Assembly (NCBI GenBank): GCA_017307505.1
Contig: JAFKEE010000043.1
Span: 52,679 to 116,678, forward strand
Length of the DNA stretch: 64,000 bases
Reading direction: 5' to 3'
Origin: Acidobacteriota bacterium
Lineage (GTDB): Bacteria; Acidobacteriota; Terriglobia; Bryobacterales; Bryobacteraceae
The notes below the pieces were generated by a model. The model worked only from the letters and a program-made list of their open reading frames with translations, was not told the origin of the DNA and searched no databases. Below, piece after piece: positions 8,007 through 18,316 of this stretch; the first letter of the stretch is position 1, and every line of letters begins with the position of its first letter. A program made the translations under genes and the position numbers.

Positions 8007-9392
8007 GTGACGTCACCTACCACTTCAATGCCCGAAGCAGCGTCCTCGAACGGCCGCACCCATGTTGGGATCCTGGGGGGCGGTATCACCGGACTCGCGG
8101 CAGCTTTCTACCTGCTGCGTGCCGGCGTTCAGGTCACTGTTGTCGAGGCCCGTCCGCAGCTTGGCGGTCTGGCTACCTACTTTGATTTCGGACCCTTCCA
8201 CTGGGACAAGTACTACCACTGCGTCCTCACCTCTGATCGCCCCCTCCAAACTCTCATCGAAGATCTCGGACTGAGCGAGGAGCTCCGCTGGCGCGAAACC
8301 AAGGTTGGTTTTTATGCCAAGAGCGGACTCTATTCGGTCAGCAGCTCCCTGGAGTTCCTCCGCTTCCCGCTCCTCTCTCTCTGGGAAAAGTTTCGCTTCG
8401 GCCTCGGCATCATCTATGCCTCCCGCATTCCGGATGGTCGGGACCTCGAGAAAGTCTCGGTGACGGAATGGCTCACCCGGATCTTCGGCAAGGGTTGCTA
8501 CCAGAAGATGTGGGCGCCCCTCCTCAAGTGCAAGCTGGGCTCCTGCCGGGAAGAGGCATCGGCGGCTTTCATCTGGGCCACCATCGCCAGGCTTTACTCC
8601 ACCCGCGATCGCGATGCCGGTCAAAAAGAACGGCTCGGCTACGTGCGGGGCGGCTATCGCGCCGTCTTCACCCGTCTCATCGAGGAGATCGAGAGAATGG
8701 GCGGCAAGCTGGTAACGGGCGTTCCGGTCGAGCGCATCGAGAGTCGTCCGGACGGTGGCATCGATTTCGTCACAGCCAACGGGCCGATGAGCTTCGACAG
8801 GGCCGTGGTGACATCACCGAGTCACGTCGCCTCTGCGCTGGTCCCCGAGCTCTCACGAGAGTATGTGAACAAGTTGAATGCCGTGAAGTATCTCGGCATT
8901 GTCTGCACGGTTCTGGTGCTCAAACGGAGCCTGACTCCGTTCTATGTCACCAACCTGACTACGGATGACGTGCCTTTTACGGGCGTCATCGAGATGACCA
9001 ACCTGATTTCGTTAGAAGAAACAGGCGGCCGGCATCTGATCTACCTGCCGAAGTACATCGCTCCTGGCGATCCGCTCTTCCAAGCGAGCGATGAGGAAGT
9101 CTGGAGCCTCTTCCAGAAACACCTGAGCAAGATGTTCCCCGACCTGCAGGAGTCGGATATTGAGCGGAAGTTTATTTTCAGGGAAAAGCTGGTTCAGCCG
9201 CTACCGGTGATGCACTACTCGGACATAGTGCCTCCCATGGAAACGGGAGTACCCAATCTGCTTCTGGCTAATACGACGCAGATCATCAACTCCACGCTGA
9301 ACAACAACGAGATGGTCAAAATCGCCCGTCAGGCGGTGGACCGCATTCTGAAGAACGCCGCCCAGGGAGCGGCGATTGGAGCAAGGTCTTGA
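8007..9392 (+). CDS. FAD-dependent oxidoreductase (amine-oxidase/protoporphyrinogen-oxidase-like)
   Basis: A 461-residue flavoprotein of the NAD(P)-binding Rossmann/amine-oxidase superfamily. Seen: FAD motif GILGGGITGLAAAFYLL with the following strand ending in VVEA (about residues 20-48), the second FAD motif GGLATYF, and a C-terminal FAD segment (GVPNLLLANT) near residue 415. Members occur often in exopolysaccharide loci, where some act on sugar nucleotides or polyprenyl intermediates, but no substrate is established. Starts are ambiguous: GTG at 8007 lies one base after the previous stop; ATG at 8028 and GTG at 7980 are in frame. The conserved FAD motif lies downstream of all three. Operonic position with the SMR pair hints at modification of a lipid-linked sugar (inference). 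Confidence 0.75.
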   Translation: MTSPTTSMPEAASSNGRTHVGILGGGITGLAAAFYLLRAGVQVTVVEARPQLGGLATYFDFGPFHWDKYYHCVLTSDRPLQTLIEDLGLSEELRWRETKVGFYAKSGLYSVSSSLEFLRFPLLSLWEKFRFGLGIIYASRIPDGRDLEKVSVTEWLTRIFGKGCYQKMWAPLLKCKLGSCREEASAAFIWATIARLYSTRDRDAGQKERLGYVRGGYRAVFTRLIEEIERMGGKLVTGVPVERIESRPDGGIDFVTANGPMSFDRAVVTSPSHVASALVPELSREYVNKLNAVKYLGIVCTVLVLKRSLTPFYVTNLTTDDVPFTGVIEMTNLISLEETGGRHLIYLPKYIAPGDPLFQASDEEVWSLFQKHLSKMFPDLQESDIERKFIFREKLVQPLPVMHYSDIVPPMETGVPNLLLANTTQIINSTLNNNEMVKIARQAVDRILKNAAQGAAIGARS

Positions 9393-9412
9393 ATTTCATG
9401 GGGGAAAGAATC

Positions 9413-12400
9413 ATGAGTCGTCTATATCGCTACCTGGTTGTGATCGGTCTGCTGTTGGCGGGTGTGCTGAACACCAATGCCTTTGCACAGAGCTGTCCTT
9501 GCACAATCTGGGGGACAACCGCGGCACCGCTGGTTGCCGATAGCGGAGACGGGACAGCCGGTGAGTACGGTGTAAAGTTCAAGGTCGACGCCGATGGGCT
9601 GGTATCCGGTGTGCGCTTCTACAAGAGTGCCGCCAATACCGGCACGCATATCGGCAACCTGTGGAGCAGCACAGGCACGTTGCTCGCTTCGGCCACATTC
9701 ACAGGTGAGTCTGGCTCTGGCTGGCAGCAAGTTACCTTCAGCTCCCCTGTTGCGGTTGCGGCAGGCGCCACATACATTGCTTCGTATTATGCGCCCGCGG
9801 GCCACTACTCGTTTGATTCAGGCTTTTTCACTTCGGTTGGTGTCGACAATCCACCGTTACATGCGCTGGCCAACGGGGTCGACGGCACCAATGGCGTCTA
9901 TGCTTACGGCAGTGCAAGCACCTTCCCGACCTCCAGCTACAACGCCTCAAATTATTGGGTGGATGTTGTTTTCACTCCCACTGGCACGGCGCAGGGGCCC
10001 GCAGTAACCTCCTTCTCGCCGGCCAATGGCGCCTCAGGAGTTGTCACTTCCAGTGCCATCACTGTCACCTTCAACAAAGTGGTTGATGCAAGCACAATTA
10101 ATAGCACCACCTTCCAGCTCCTTGATGCTTCCAACAACGCCGTACCGGCATCGATCACCTACAGCAGCCTCACTCTGACTGCGGCTTTGCAGCCCACAGT
10201 GGCCTTGCTGCCCTCCACCAGCTATACCGTTGTCCTCAAGGGTGGCAGCACCAGCCCGACAGTTCGAGATCTGAATGGCATTGGCATGGCTGCGAATGTC
10301 ACGTGGTCTTTCGCCACAGCGAATCCGCCTGGCAGTTGCCCCTGCACCATCTGGAGTTCCGCTACTGTACCCGGCACAGTGGACAGTGGCGACGTCAACT
10401 CTGTCGAACTGGGCGTGCGGTTCCGCTCTGATGTGAGCGGCTACATCACCGGGATTCGATTCTACAAGAGCGCCGGCAACACCGGCACCCACGTTGGAAA
10501 TCTCTGGGACAACGCCGGCAATCTTCTTGCTTCCGCTGTCTTTGTTGGTGAATCCGGATCCGGCTGGCAGCAGGTCAACTTTACCAACCCGGTAGCGGTC
10601 ACGAGCGGCACGACCTACGTGGCGTCCTACTTTGCTCCAGCCGGCCACTATGCGTTCAACACTGGTGCCTTTAGCGGGACCCCGGTCGACAATGCTCCGC
10701 TGCATGCGCTCGCCGATGGGGCCGATGGACCTAATGGGGTTTATGCCTACACTGCCGCAAGCACCTTCCCGGCCAACACTTTTGGCTCAGCCAATTACTG
10801 GGTCGACGTGGTGTTTGCCACCACGCTGAGCTCCGATCCCCCGTATGTCACGAGCTATTCTCCGGGCAATGGAGCATCCAGTGTCAGCACGACCAGTTCT
10901 GTTGTTGTCGGTTTCAACACGGCTATGGACCCGACGACGATCAACGGCAGCAACATCCAATTGCTGGATCCGGCCCGCAATGTCATCAGCGCCTCGGTGA
11001 GTTACAACAGTGCAACGTTCACGGCTGTTCTGCAGCCTCTTGCTCAGCTCACCAGCGGAACGACATACACGGTGATTGTCAGAGGCGGTGGTGTTAGGAA
11101 CGTAGCTGGCACGCCACTGGCTGCCAGTTTCTCCTGGTCGTTCGCTACAGCGTCGTCCAACCCGCCTCCGGTAGTGGTTTCGTTTACTCCGGCCGGTGGC
11201 TCAACTGGTATCAGCGTCTCCACAGCCGTCACGGCTACGTTCAACAAAGCGCTCAACGCAACCACGGTGAACAGCGGCACCTTCCAGTTGCTGAGCCCGT
11301 CAAATGTTGCGGTCAGCGCGACAGTCACCTATAACAGCGGCACTCTGACAGCAACCCTGCAGCCCGCCGCGGCTCTGGCGTATTCGACGACGTATACCGC
11401 CATGCTCGTTTCGGGCGGGGTTAAGGATACCTCCGGAACTGCCCTCGCCTCCAACGTGGTCTGGACCTTCACCACTGGGGTGGCGCCTCCGCCCCCACCG
11501 TCCAACTGCCCCTGCAAGATCTGGGCAGCGTCCACCACGCCAGCAACCGTGGACTCGGGCGATAGCTCTCCCGTGGAGCTTGGAGTGAAGTTCCGCTCCG
11601 ATGCCAATGGGTACATCACTGGCATTCGCTTCTACAAGAGTGCCGCGAATGGAGGTACTCATGTCGGCAACTTGTGGACGACTGGCGGCACACTGCTTGG
11701 ATCAGCAACCTTCACGGATGAAACCGGCACCGGCTGGCAACAGGTGACCTTTAGCTCGCCCATCGCCATCACTGCGGGTACGACTTATGTGGCGTCCTAC
11801 TTCGCGCCTCAAGGCCATTATGCGTTCGACATCAACTACTTCGGCAACCTCGGAGTGGACAACGTGCCGATGCATGCATTGGCGAGTTCGGTCTCCGGCG
11901 GAAACGGCATTTTCAGTTACGGCTCCGCCAGTGTGTTCCCGACCAACTCCTACAGCGCCTCCAACTACTGGGTTGACGTCGTGTTCGTTCCGACTGTGTA
12001 TACAGCCGCTCCCACCCCCATCGCAACATCTCCGACCGCTGGCGCCACATCCGTAAATGTTGGGTCCTTGGTTAGGGCCACATTCAGTGTGCCTATGAGT
12101 GCTGCGACAATCAACAGCACCAACTTCCAGCTGACCGACTCTTCGAACAATGTTGTGAGTGGCACTGTAACTTACGTTGATGCCTCTTCCAGCCTCAAGT
12201 TCACACCGGTGACCGACCTGGTACCACAGACCACCTACACGGCCCGAGTGAAAGCGGCAGTGACCGATCTCTTTGGGAACTCCATGGGCCAGGACTTCAC
12301 CTGGACATTCACTACGGCCGCGGCACCTGCGAATGGTGGTCCCGGCGGTCCGATCCTGGTGATTGCTTCTTCCCAGAACCCCTACACGCGCTACTTCAGT

Positions 12401-15400
12401 GAAATCCTCTACAACGAGGGCATGAACGAGTTCACGGTGCAGGATGTTTCCACCGTGAATGCTGCGACTCTGGCGGCATACGATGTCGTGATTCTTGGTG
12501 ACATGCAGTTGACCGCCACCCAGGTGTCCATGATCTCTACCTGGGTGACCAACGGTGGACGCCTGATTGCCATGCACCCCGACAAGCAACTGGCCGGCCT
12601 GCTGGGTTTGACCAGCACGAATAACACCCTGGCGAATGCCTATTTGGCCGTGAATACCTCGTCCGGGCCTGGTGTGGGTATCGTGGGCCAGACGATGCAA
12701 TTCCATGGGACGGCCGATCTCTATACTCTGAGCGGAGCTACGGCTTTCGCGACACTGTACTCCAATTCAACGACAGCGACTTCTTCTCCAGCCGTCACGT
12801 TGACTGCGGCAGGAGCTGGGCAGGCTGCCGCCTTCACCTATGACTTAGCGAAGTCGGTCGTCCAGACAAGGCAGGGCAACCCGGCATGGTCTGGCATTGA
12901 TCGCGATGGGTTCATCGACCCGGCCGTCGGTTCCGGACAGATCCGCTCCGATGACCTGTTCTGGGGCAATGCGAGCTTCGACCCGCAACCCGACTGGGTC
13001 GACCTCAATAAGGTGGCTATCCCACAGGCTGACGAGCAGCAGCGGCTGTTGGCCAACCTTATCCTGCAGATGAACGCCAACAAGAAGCCCCTGCCTCGCT
13101 TCTGGTACTTCCCCAGCGGGTATAAGGCCGTCGTGATCATGACAGGCGACGACCACAACCTTGGTGGCACCTCCGGCCGCTTCAATCAGTACATTGCCGC
13201 CAGCCCAAGTGGATGCTCCGTTGCTGACTGGACCTGCATCCGCGGCACCTCATACATCTGGACAAACACGCCGATCTCCAACTACCAGACCTATGTGTCA
13301 CAGGGTTTTGAGATCGCGAACCATACGGATTCGATCCCGACTTGCACGAACTTCACGAAGGATTCTCTGGAATCCTCCCTTTCACTGCAACTGGCGCAGC
13401 TTGCGCAGAACTTCCCCGGCATGCCCGCGTCGAAGACCAACCGCAACCACTGCGTTCTGTGGTCCGACTACGACTCCGCTCCGCAAGTTTTTGTGAACCA
13501 CGGAATTCGTCTCGACACCAGCTACTACTACTGGCCTGGCGTCTGGGCTCAGGATCGGCCGGGTATGTTTACCGGCTCGGGAATGCCCATGCGCTACGCC
13601 GACCGCTTCGGAAATCTCATTGATGTCTTCCAGGCCACCACGCAGATGACCGACGAGTCGGGTCAGACTTACCCGAAGAACATCGACACGTTGCTGGACA
13701 ACGCCATTGGTTCACTGGGCTACTACGGAGCCTTCACAGCCAACATGCATACGGACACTGCCACGTCCAGCGGATCCGACCTCATTGTGGCGTCGGCTCA
13801 GGCACGCGGCGTACCTGTTATCGCAGCTCAGCAGATGCTCACCTGGCTCGATGGCCGCAACGCATCATCGTTCAGTGGGGTTACGTGGAACGGCAGCACC
13901 CTCAACTTCGCAGTGACGGCCAATTCCGCTGCCCGCAACCTGCGTGGCATGATTCCGGCGAACTCCACAGGGGGGGCGCTGAATAGCCTGAAGCTGAACG
14001 GGAGCGCCATTACCTTCACCACGCAGACTATCAAGGGCGTTCAGTACGCATTCTTCGCCGCCTCTACAGGCACTTACCAGGCCACCTATGGAGCTGGCGG
14101 CGCCTTCTCCATCTCCGGCACCTTGACCGGCGGCGCCGCCGTCGGTACCAAGGTGACGATCACCGGGCCGTCGAGCACGGTTGTCACCACCGATGGAGCA
14201 GGGCAGTACCTCGTTACGGGGTTAACGAACGGCACTTACACGGTCACCCCGAGCGCAACGGGCTTTACCTTCACACCCGCGAGTCAGACCATCACGATTT
14301 CCGGGGCCAGCGTCAGCGGTGCCAACTTCACCTCTGTCGTCATTCCGACATATACGATCAGCGGGAACGTGTCGGGGGCCGGTGGTGTCATCGCCACTGT
14401 CACTCTGAGCGGTGCAGCCAGCAACAGCACGCTGACCGACGCCAGCGGGAATTACTCCTTCGCCAATCTATATAATGGTGCTTACACGGTGGCGGTGGCC
14501 CGCAGCGGCTATACCTTTACGCCAGCCAGTCGGAGCATCACTATCAGTGGCGCAAATGTCACTGGTGCCAACTTCGCCTCCGCCGTCGCCACCTCCACAA
14601 CGGTAGCTCAGGATGCGATGGTGTATACCGACAACCTGTCAGCCAGCACTACGATCACCAGCCCCGCACTCTCCACGACGGTTGGTAATCAGCTCCTGTT
14701 AGCCTTCATCGGGGCCGACAACTCCGGCGTATCGCCGAACATCACAGTCACCGGAGTCACCGGCGGCGGGCTCACGTGGGAACTTGTTCGTCGCACCAAC
14801 GTGCAACTGGGGACGGCTGAAGTATGGCGCGCCTTTGCGCCGAACCCGCTCACCAATGTGACCGTGTCGGCCACTTTCTCAATTGCCGCACCGGAAGCAA
14901 GCATTACGGTGATCTCCTACACCGGCGCCGACTTCTCCGGGACTAACGGTTCTGGCGCCATCGGTGCTACTGGTAGCGGCAACGCACTGAACGGAGCGCC
15001 GACAGCCAGCCTTACTACCACGAGAGACAACTCTCTAGTCGTCGGCGTTGGCTGGGATTGGGACAGCCCCGATCAAAGGGTTCCGGGCACGAACCAAACG
15101 GTAATCCGCCAACCGGCCACGCACAATGCTGGAGGGTGGGTGCAGCGGCAAAATGCGGCGACACCAGCCAGTGGTACGTCAGTCACTATCAACGATACGG
15201 ACCCCTCGACAGATCGCTACAATCTGACCATCGTCGAGATCAAATCGATCCAGCCAACCTATTCGATCTCAGGAACGATCAGCGGCGCTGGCGGCAATGG
15301 GGCCACGGTGAACCTGACTGGTCCTGCCACCTCAACCGTGACGGCCAACACTTCCGGGGTCTTTACCTTCACTGGCCTTTACAACGGGACCTATACCGTC

Positions 15401-16771
15401 ACGCCCAGCAAGACCGCCTACACCTTTACGCCGACCAGTCGGTCCGTCTCGGTCAGCAGCGCGAATGTTACTGGAGTGACCTTTAGTTCCACTGGAACTC
15501 CTGTCGCTTCGTTGTCGCCGACCTCCTTGAGCTTCGGCAACCAGAACCTCAACACGACCAGCGCCGCCCAGGTGGTCGTGCTCACGAACACCGGTGCAGC
15601 GAGCATGAGCATCAGCAGCATTGCGATCTCGGGCACAAATTCGAGCAACTTCGCGCGAACCACTACTTGCGGGACCTCACTGGCGATCGGTGCAAGCTGC
15701 AACATCAGCGTCACGTTCACACCTTCCGCCGCGGGCACCCGCACCGCAACGCTCTCTGTCACGGACAATGCCACCGGCAGCCCGCAAACAGTCTCCCTTA
15801 CTGGCGTTGGTTTTGCGCCAGTCGCCAGCCTGTCGCCCACTTCTGTTTCATTCGGCAACCAGCGAGTGAACACCACTAGTAGCCCGAGCGTTGTGACTCT
15901 GTCCAACACCGGCACTGCGAGCATGGCGATCACCAGCATCTCGCTTTCGGGAACGAATGCCTCCAACTTCGCACAAACCAATAACTGCGGGACCTCGCTG
16001 GCGGCCGGCGCCAATTGCGCGATCAGCATCACATTCACGCCCAGCGCCACTGGCACTCGCACCGCTACGCTCTCGGTTGTAGACAATGCTTCCGGGAGTC
16101 CTCATAACGTTTCACTCTCCGGCACCGGAGCTGTCCCTGTGGTCAGTCTCTCGCCGACTTCAGTTGCCTTCGGCAATCAGGCAGTGAACACAACCAGTAG
16201 CGCCCGTAGCATCACTCTGTCGAACACAGGCGGCGCATCCATGGCGATCAGCAGCATCACGCTGACCGGCACGAACGCAGGCGACTTCGCCCGGACCACC
16301 ACGTGCGGCGCTACATTGGCCGGCGGTGCGAGCTGCACCATCAGTGTCACCTTTACGCCGACGACGGGTGGTGCGAAGACGGCATCCGTCTCTATCACTG
16401 ACGATGCAACGGGCAGTCCGCACACGGTGGCCCTCACCGGCACGGGCACCGCGGTATCGGTGAACCCGACGAGTCTTGCGTTCGGCAACCAGCGGATCAA
16501 TACAACCAGTTCCGCTCGAACCGTCACGTTGAGTAATCTTGGGACAACGACACTCACGGGTGTTGCCATCTCCCTAACGGGCACCAATGCCACCAATTTT
16601 GCGCAAACCAACAATTGCGGTTCGTCCCTCGCGGCCGGCGCAAGCTGCACCATCAGTGTGACTTTCCGGCCCACCGCGCTCGGCACTCGGACTGGGACCC
16701 TCCAGATTGTCAATTCCGATCCGACTAGCCCTCAGCTGGTAAGCTTGACGGGCAATGGCACCCTGTTCTAG
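9413..16771 (+). CDS. Giant exported multidomain protein (DUF4082, SbsA-Ig, deacetylase-like, ASH repeats)
   Basis: A 2,452-residue secreted protein. ATG 9413 has GGGGGAAAG upstream and begins a signal peptide ending near NTNAFAQ; in-frame TTG/ATG at 9389/9398 are less suitable. Approximate domains: DUF4082-like modules at 27-187, 307-469 and 697-859, each opening with CPC.IW; Ig-like SbsA (Big_5) modules at 196-301, 476-579, 586-689 and 865-969; a ThuA/glutamine-amidotransferase-like fold at 980-1226 (AAYDVVILGDMQL); a NodB-like region at 1231-1493 (VIMTGDDHN, later GFEIANHTDS); carboxypeptidase-regulatory-like modules at 1566-1641, 1645-1722 and 1949-2026; a beta-rich module between the second and third; four choice-of-anchor-D (ASH) repeats at 2033-2452. 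No PEP-CTERM or LPXTG tail is present, so it is probably released or held non-covalently. Deacetylase activity is uncertain. Confidence 0.8.
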   Translation: MSRLYRYLVVIGLLLAGVLNTNAFAQSCPCTIWGTTAAPLVADSGDGTAGEYGVKFKVDADGLVSGVRFYKSAANTGTHIGNLWSSTGTLLASATFTGESGSGWQQVTFSSPVAVAAGATYIASYYAPAGHYSFDSGFFTSVGVDNPPLHALANGVDGTNGVYAYGSASTFPTSSYNASNYWVDVVFTPTGTAQGPAVTSFSPANGASGVVTSSAITVTFNKVVDASTINSTTFQLLDASNNAVPASITYSSLTLTAALQPTVALLPSTSYTVVLKGGSTSPTVRDLNGIGMAANVTWSFATANPPGSCPCTIWSSATVPGTVDSGDVNSVELGVRFRSDVSGYITGIRFYKSAGNTGTHVGNLWDNAGNLLASAVFVGESGSGWQQVNFTNPVAVTSGTTYVASYFAPAGHYAFNTGAFSGTPVDNAPLHALADGADGPNGVYAYTAASTFPANTFGSANYWVDVVFATTLSSDPPYVTSYSPGNGASSVSTTSSVVVGFNTAMDPTTINGSNIQLLDPARNVISASVSYNSATFTAVLQPLAQLTSGTTYTVIVRGGGVRNVAGTPLAASFSWSFATASSNPPPVVVSFTPAGGSTGISVSTAVTATFNKALNATTVNSGTFQLLSPSNVAVSATVTYNSGTLTATLQPAAALAYSTTYTAMLVSGGVKDTSGTALASNVVWTFTTGVAPPPPPSNCPCKIWAASTTPATVDSGDSSPVELGVKFRSDANGYITGIRFYKSAANGGTHVGNLWTTGGTLLGSATFTDETGTGWQQVTFSSPIAITAGTTYVASYFAPQGHYAFDINYFGNLGVDNVPMHALASSVSGGNGIFSYGSASVFPTNSYSASNYWVDVVFVPTVYTAAPTPIATSPTAGATSVNVGSLVRATFSVPMSAATINSTNFQLTDSSNNVVSGTVTYVDASSSLKFTPVTDLVPQTTYTARVKAAVTDLFGNSMGQDFTWTFTTAAAPANGGPGGPILVIASSQNPYTRYFSEILYNEGMNEFTVQDVSTVNAATLAAYDVVILGDMQLTATQVSMISTWVTNGGRLIAMHPDKQLAGLLGLTSTNNTLANAYLAVNTSSGPGVGIVGQTMQFHGTADLYTLSGATAFATLYSNSTTATSSPAVTLTAAGAGQAAAFTYDLAKSVVQTRQGNPAWSGIDRDGFIDPAVGSGQIRSDDLFWGNASFDPQPDWVDLNKVAIPQADEQQRLLANLILQMNANKKPLPRFWYFPSGYKAVVIMTGDDHNLGGTSGRFNQYIAASPSGCSVADWTCIRGTSYIWTNTPISNYQTYVSQGFEIANHTDSIPTCTNFTKDSLESSLSLQLAQLAQNFPGMPASKTNRNHCVLWSDYDSAPQVFVNHGIRLDTSYYYWPGVWAQDRPGMFTGSGMPMRYADRFGNLIDVFQATTQMTDESGQTYPKNIDTLLDNAIGSLGYYGAFTANMHTDTATSSGSDLIVASAQARGVPVIAAQQMLTWLDGRNASSFSGVTWNGSTLNFAVTANSAARNLRGMIPANSTGGALNSLKLNGSAITFTTQTIKGVQYAFFAASTGTYQATYGAGGAFSISGTLTGGAAVGTKVTITGPSSTVVTTDGAGQYLVTGLTNGTYTVTPSATGFTFTPASQTITISGASVSGANFTSVVIPTYTISGNVSGAGGVIATVTLSGAASNSTLTDASGNYSFANLYNGAYTVAVARSGYTFTPASRSITISGANVTGANFASAVATSTTVAQDAMVYTDNLSASTTITSPALSTTVGNQLLLAFIGADNSGVSPNITVTGVTGGGLTWELVRRTNVQLGTAEVWRAFAPNPLTNVTVSATFSIAAPEASITVISYTGADFSGTNGSGAIGATGSGNALNGAPTASLTTTRDNSLVVGVGWDWDSPDQRVPGTNQTVIRQPATHNAGGWVQRQNAATPASGTSVTINDTDPSTDRYNLTIVEIKSIQPTYSISGTISGAGGNGATVNLTGPATSTVTANTSGVFTFTGLYNGTYTVTPSKTAYTFTPTSRSVSVSSANVTGVTFSSTGTPVASLSPTSLSFGNQNLNTTSAAQVVVLTNTGAASMSISSIAISGTNSSNFARTTTCGTSLAIGASCNISVTFTPSAAGTRTATLSVTDNATGSPQTVSLTGVGFAPVASLSPTSVSFGNQRVNTTSSPSVVTLSNTGTASMAITSISLSGTNASNFAQTNNCGTSLAAGANCAISITFTPSATGTRTATLSVVDNASGSPHNVSLSGTGAVPVVSLSPTSVAFGNQAVNTTSSARSITLSNTGGASMAISSITLTGTNAGDFARTTTCGATLAGGASCTISVTFTPTTGGAKTASVSITDDATGSPHTVALTGTGTAVSVNPTSLAFGNQRINTTSSARTVTLSNLGTTTLTGVAISLTGTNATNFAQTNNCGSSLAAGASCTISVTFRPTALGTRTGTLQIVNSDPTSPQLVSLTGNGTLF

Positions 16772-16819
16772 GTCTGCACGTGGTAACTTAACCGTCGCGA
16801 TCTGTCAGTGAACGCGGCT

Positions 16820-16845
16820 GCCCGGTGGAGCAACCTCCACCGGGC
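16820..16845 (+). terminator. Strong 11-bp hairpin after the giant gene
   Basis: Perfect inverted repeat: GCCCGGTGGAG at 16820-16830, CAAC loop at 16831-16834, CTCCACCGGGC at 16835-16845, 48 bases past the giant gene's stop. The T tract is poor (ACTGTTGACTT follows), but the stem is strong. It overlaps a GTG at 16825 in frame with the next gene, which argues against that codon as the start. Confidence 0.7.
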
Positions 16846-16926
16846 GACACTGTTGACTTGGCCGGCGCTCCCATCTCTTCGGACCTGCCCGCAGAGCACA
16901 CGATAAGTGCCCGCCCGAAACCCACT

Positions 16927-18303
16927 ATGGTTACAAACCGAACATCAGAAGTGCGCGCGGCTGACCTCGAATTCCGCAATCACTATAGATACCCCACCGG
17001 TTCAGTTGGTGTTCACGTATCGCTTGGATCGGCGCTCTGCGGATTCTTTCGTTTTGGTTCCTCTATCGGTTTCGGCCATTGCGCAGATGGCGTAACCAGC
17101 GAATCCAAGAACTCGAAACTACCCATCGTCAAGACCGCAAGGTCTGATGACTCGGGCCAACTAGAACTACCATTTGATCCCAATGAGGTTGCGGACAACT
17201 TGAGGAGGGAGAGGTATTATTCGTCCTCAACTTCTCAGGGCAGTGGCATCCTGAGCGCGAGTTGGATTCGGAACGCTTATTATACTGTCCGAAAATTCCT
17301 GCCAGTCCATGTGAGGAAATACTTGCAACGGGCGCGCCTGGCAGATTGGGATCGTATCCCATTCCCATCGTGGCCGGTTGACGTTTCAGTCGATCTGATG
17401 TTTGAAGAGATGATGCGTCTCGTCCTGAACGCCAGAGGCGGCTCACCTCTCCCCTTTATCTGGTTTTGGCCTCACGGCCATTCGGGAGCAATGATGCTCA
17501 CGCATGACGTTGAAGAAGCCGCCGGACGAGATTTCTGCCCCGTCCTCATGGATTTAGTCGAAACCGCCGGCTTTCGTTCTTCGTTCCAGATCATCCCTGA
17601 AGAACGTTACGAAGTGACTACGCACTTACTCGACTCTCTCCGCAAAAGAGGCCACGAGGTCAATGTTCACGACCTAAATCACGATGGTCATCTCTTCCGC
17701 GAACGGACCGAGTTTCTGAGGCGGGCTGCGCGCATCCGTCATTATCTGCAGGATTTCAGGGCGGAGGGTTTCCGATCGGCAATTCTCTACCGTAACTCCG
17801 AGTGGATTAATGATCTAGGGTGCGCATATGACATGAGTATACCTAACGTTGCTCATCTCGATCCCCAACGAGGCGGCTGTTGCACGACTTTCCCCTACTT
17901 TCTTGGGGATGTTATAGAACTCCCACTCACGACAACGCAAGATTACTCACTGTTTCACATTCTCCAAAAGCACACTCTCGATCTGTGGGAGCAACAAATG
18001 AAGGCGATTCTCCAGCGGCACGGACTGATCAGCTTCAATATACATCCTGATTATATTCTCAGTAGGCAGAATCGTTCTGTGTTTGTAGCCCTCCTGGCAT
18101 CGATGGCCGCTCACCGGCAACGTTACAATCTTTGGGCGGCATTGCCAGGAGAGGTAAACAAGTGGTGGCGAATGCGTGCAAAGATGGAGATTGTCGCTGA
18201 CGGGGGGCGCCTTACCATTAGGGGGCAGGGGGCGGAACAAGCACAAATCGCCTATGCCGCACTTGAGGGCGATCGGTTAGTCTATCGACTAGCCGATCAA
18301 TGA
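16927..18303 (+). CDS. Polysaccharide deacetylase-like protein (NodB fold)
   Basis: Probably removes acetyl groups from an exopolysaccharide or its precursor. NodB signatures are clear: THDVEE near residue 192 (metal-binding Asp) and HDLNH near residue 246 (H-x3-H), preceded by the family-like segment FIWFWPHGHSGAMML; later ELPLTTTQDYS and SFNIHPDYI fit the C-terminal motifs. The start is uncertain. Family-like sequence begins around LPFDPNEVADNLRRERYY (about 17170); ATG 16927 is used because the longer GTG at 16825 lies inside a hairpin. Residues 1-75 may be non-native. No signal peptide is obvious, so it may act in the cytoplasm, as deacetylases of exosortase-linked exopolysaccharide loci are often annotated. 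It is followed closely by a GT4 gene. Confidence 0.75.
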   Translation: MVTNRTSEVRAADLEFRNHYRYPTGSVGVHVSLGSALCGFFRFGSSIGFGHCADGVTSESKNSKLPIVKTARSDDSGQLELPFDPNEVADNLRRERYYSSSTSQGSGILSASWIRNAYYTVRKFLPVHVRKYLQRARLADWDRIPFPSWPVDVSVDLMFEEMMRLVLNARGGSPLPFIWFWPHGHSGAMMLTHDVEEAAGRDFCPVLMDLVETAGFRSSFQIIPEERYEVTTHLLDSLRKRGHEVNVHDLNHDGHLFRERTEFLRRAARIRHYLQDFRAEGFRSAILYRNSEWINDLGCAYDMSIPNVAHLDPQRGGCCTTFPYFLGDVIELPLTTTQDYSLFHILQKHTLDLWEQQMKAILQRHGLISFNIHPDYILSRQNRSVFVALLASMAAHRQRYNLWAALPGEVNKWWRMRAKMEIVADGGRLTIRGQGAEQAQIAYAALEGDRLVYRLADQ

Positions 18304-18316
18304 GGGCGGATCGACA

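Noticed and set aside
16825..18303. GTG at 16825 as the deacetylase start
   Set aside because: It lies within an 11-bp terminator-like hairpin, and the extra N-terminal residues match no known deacetylase region.
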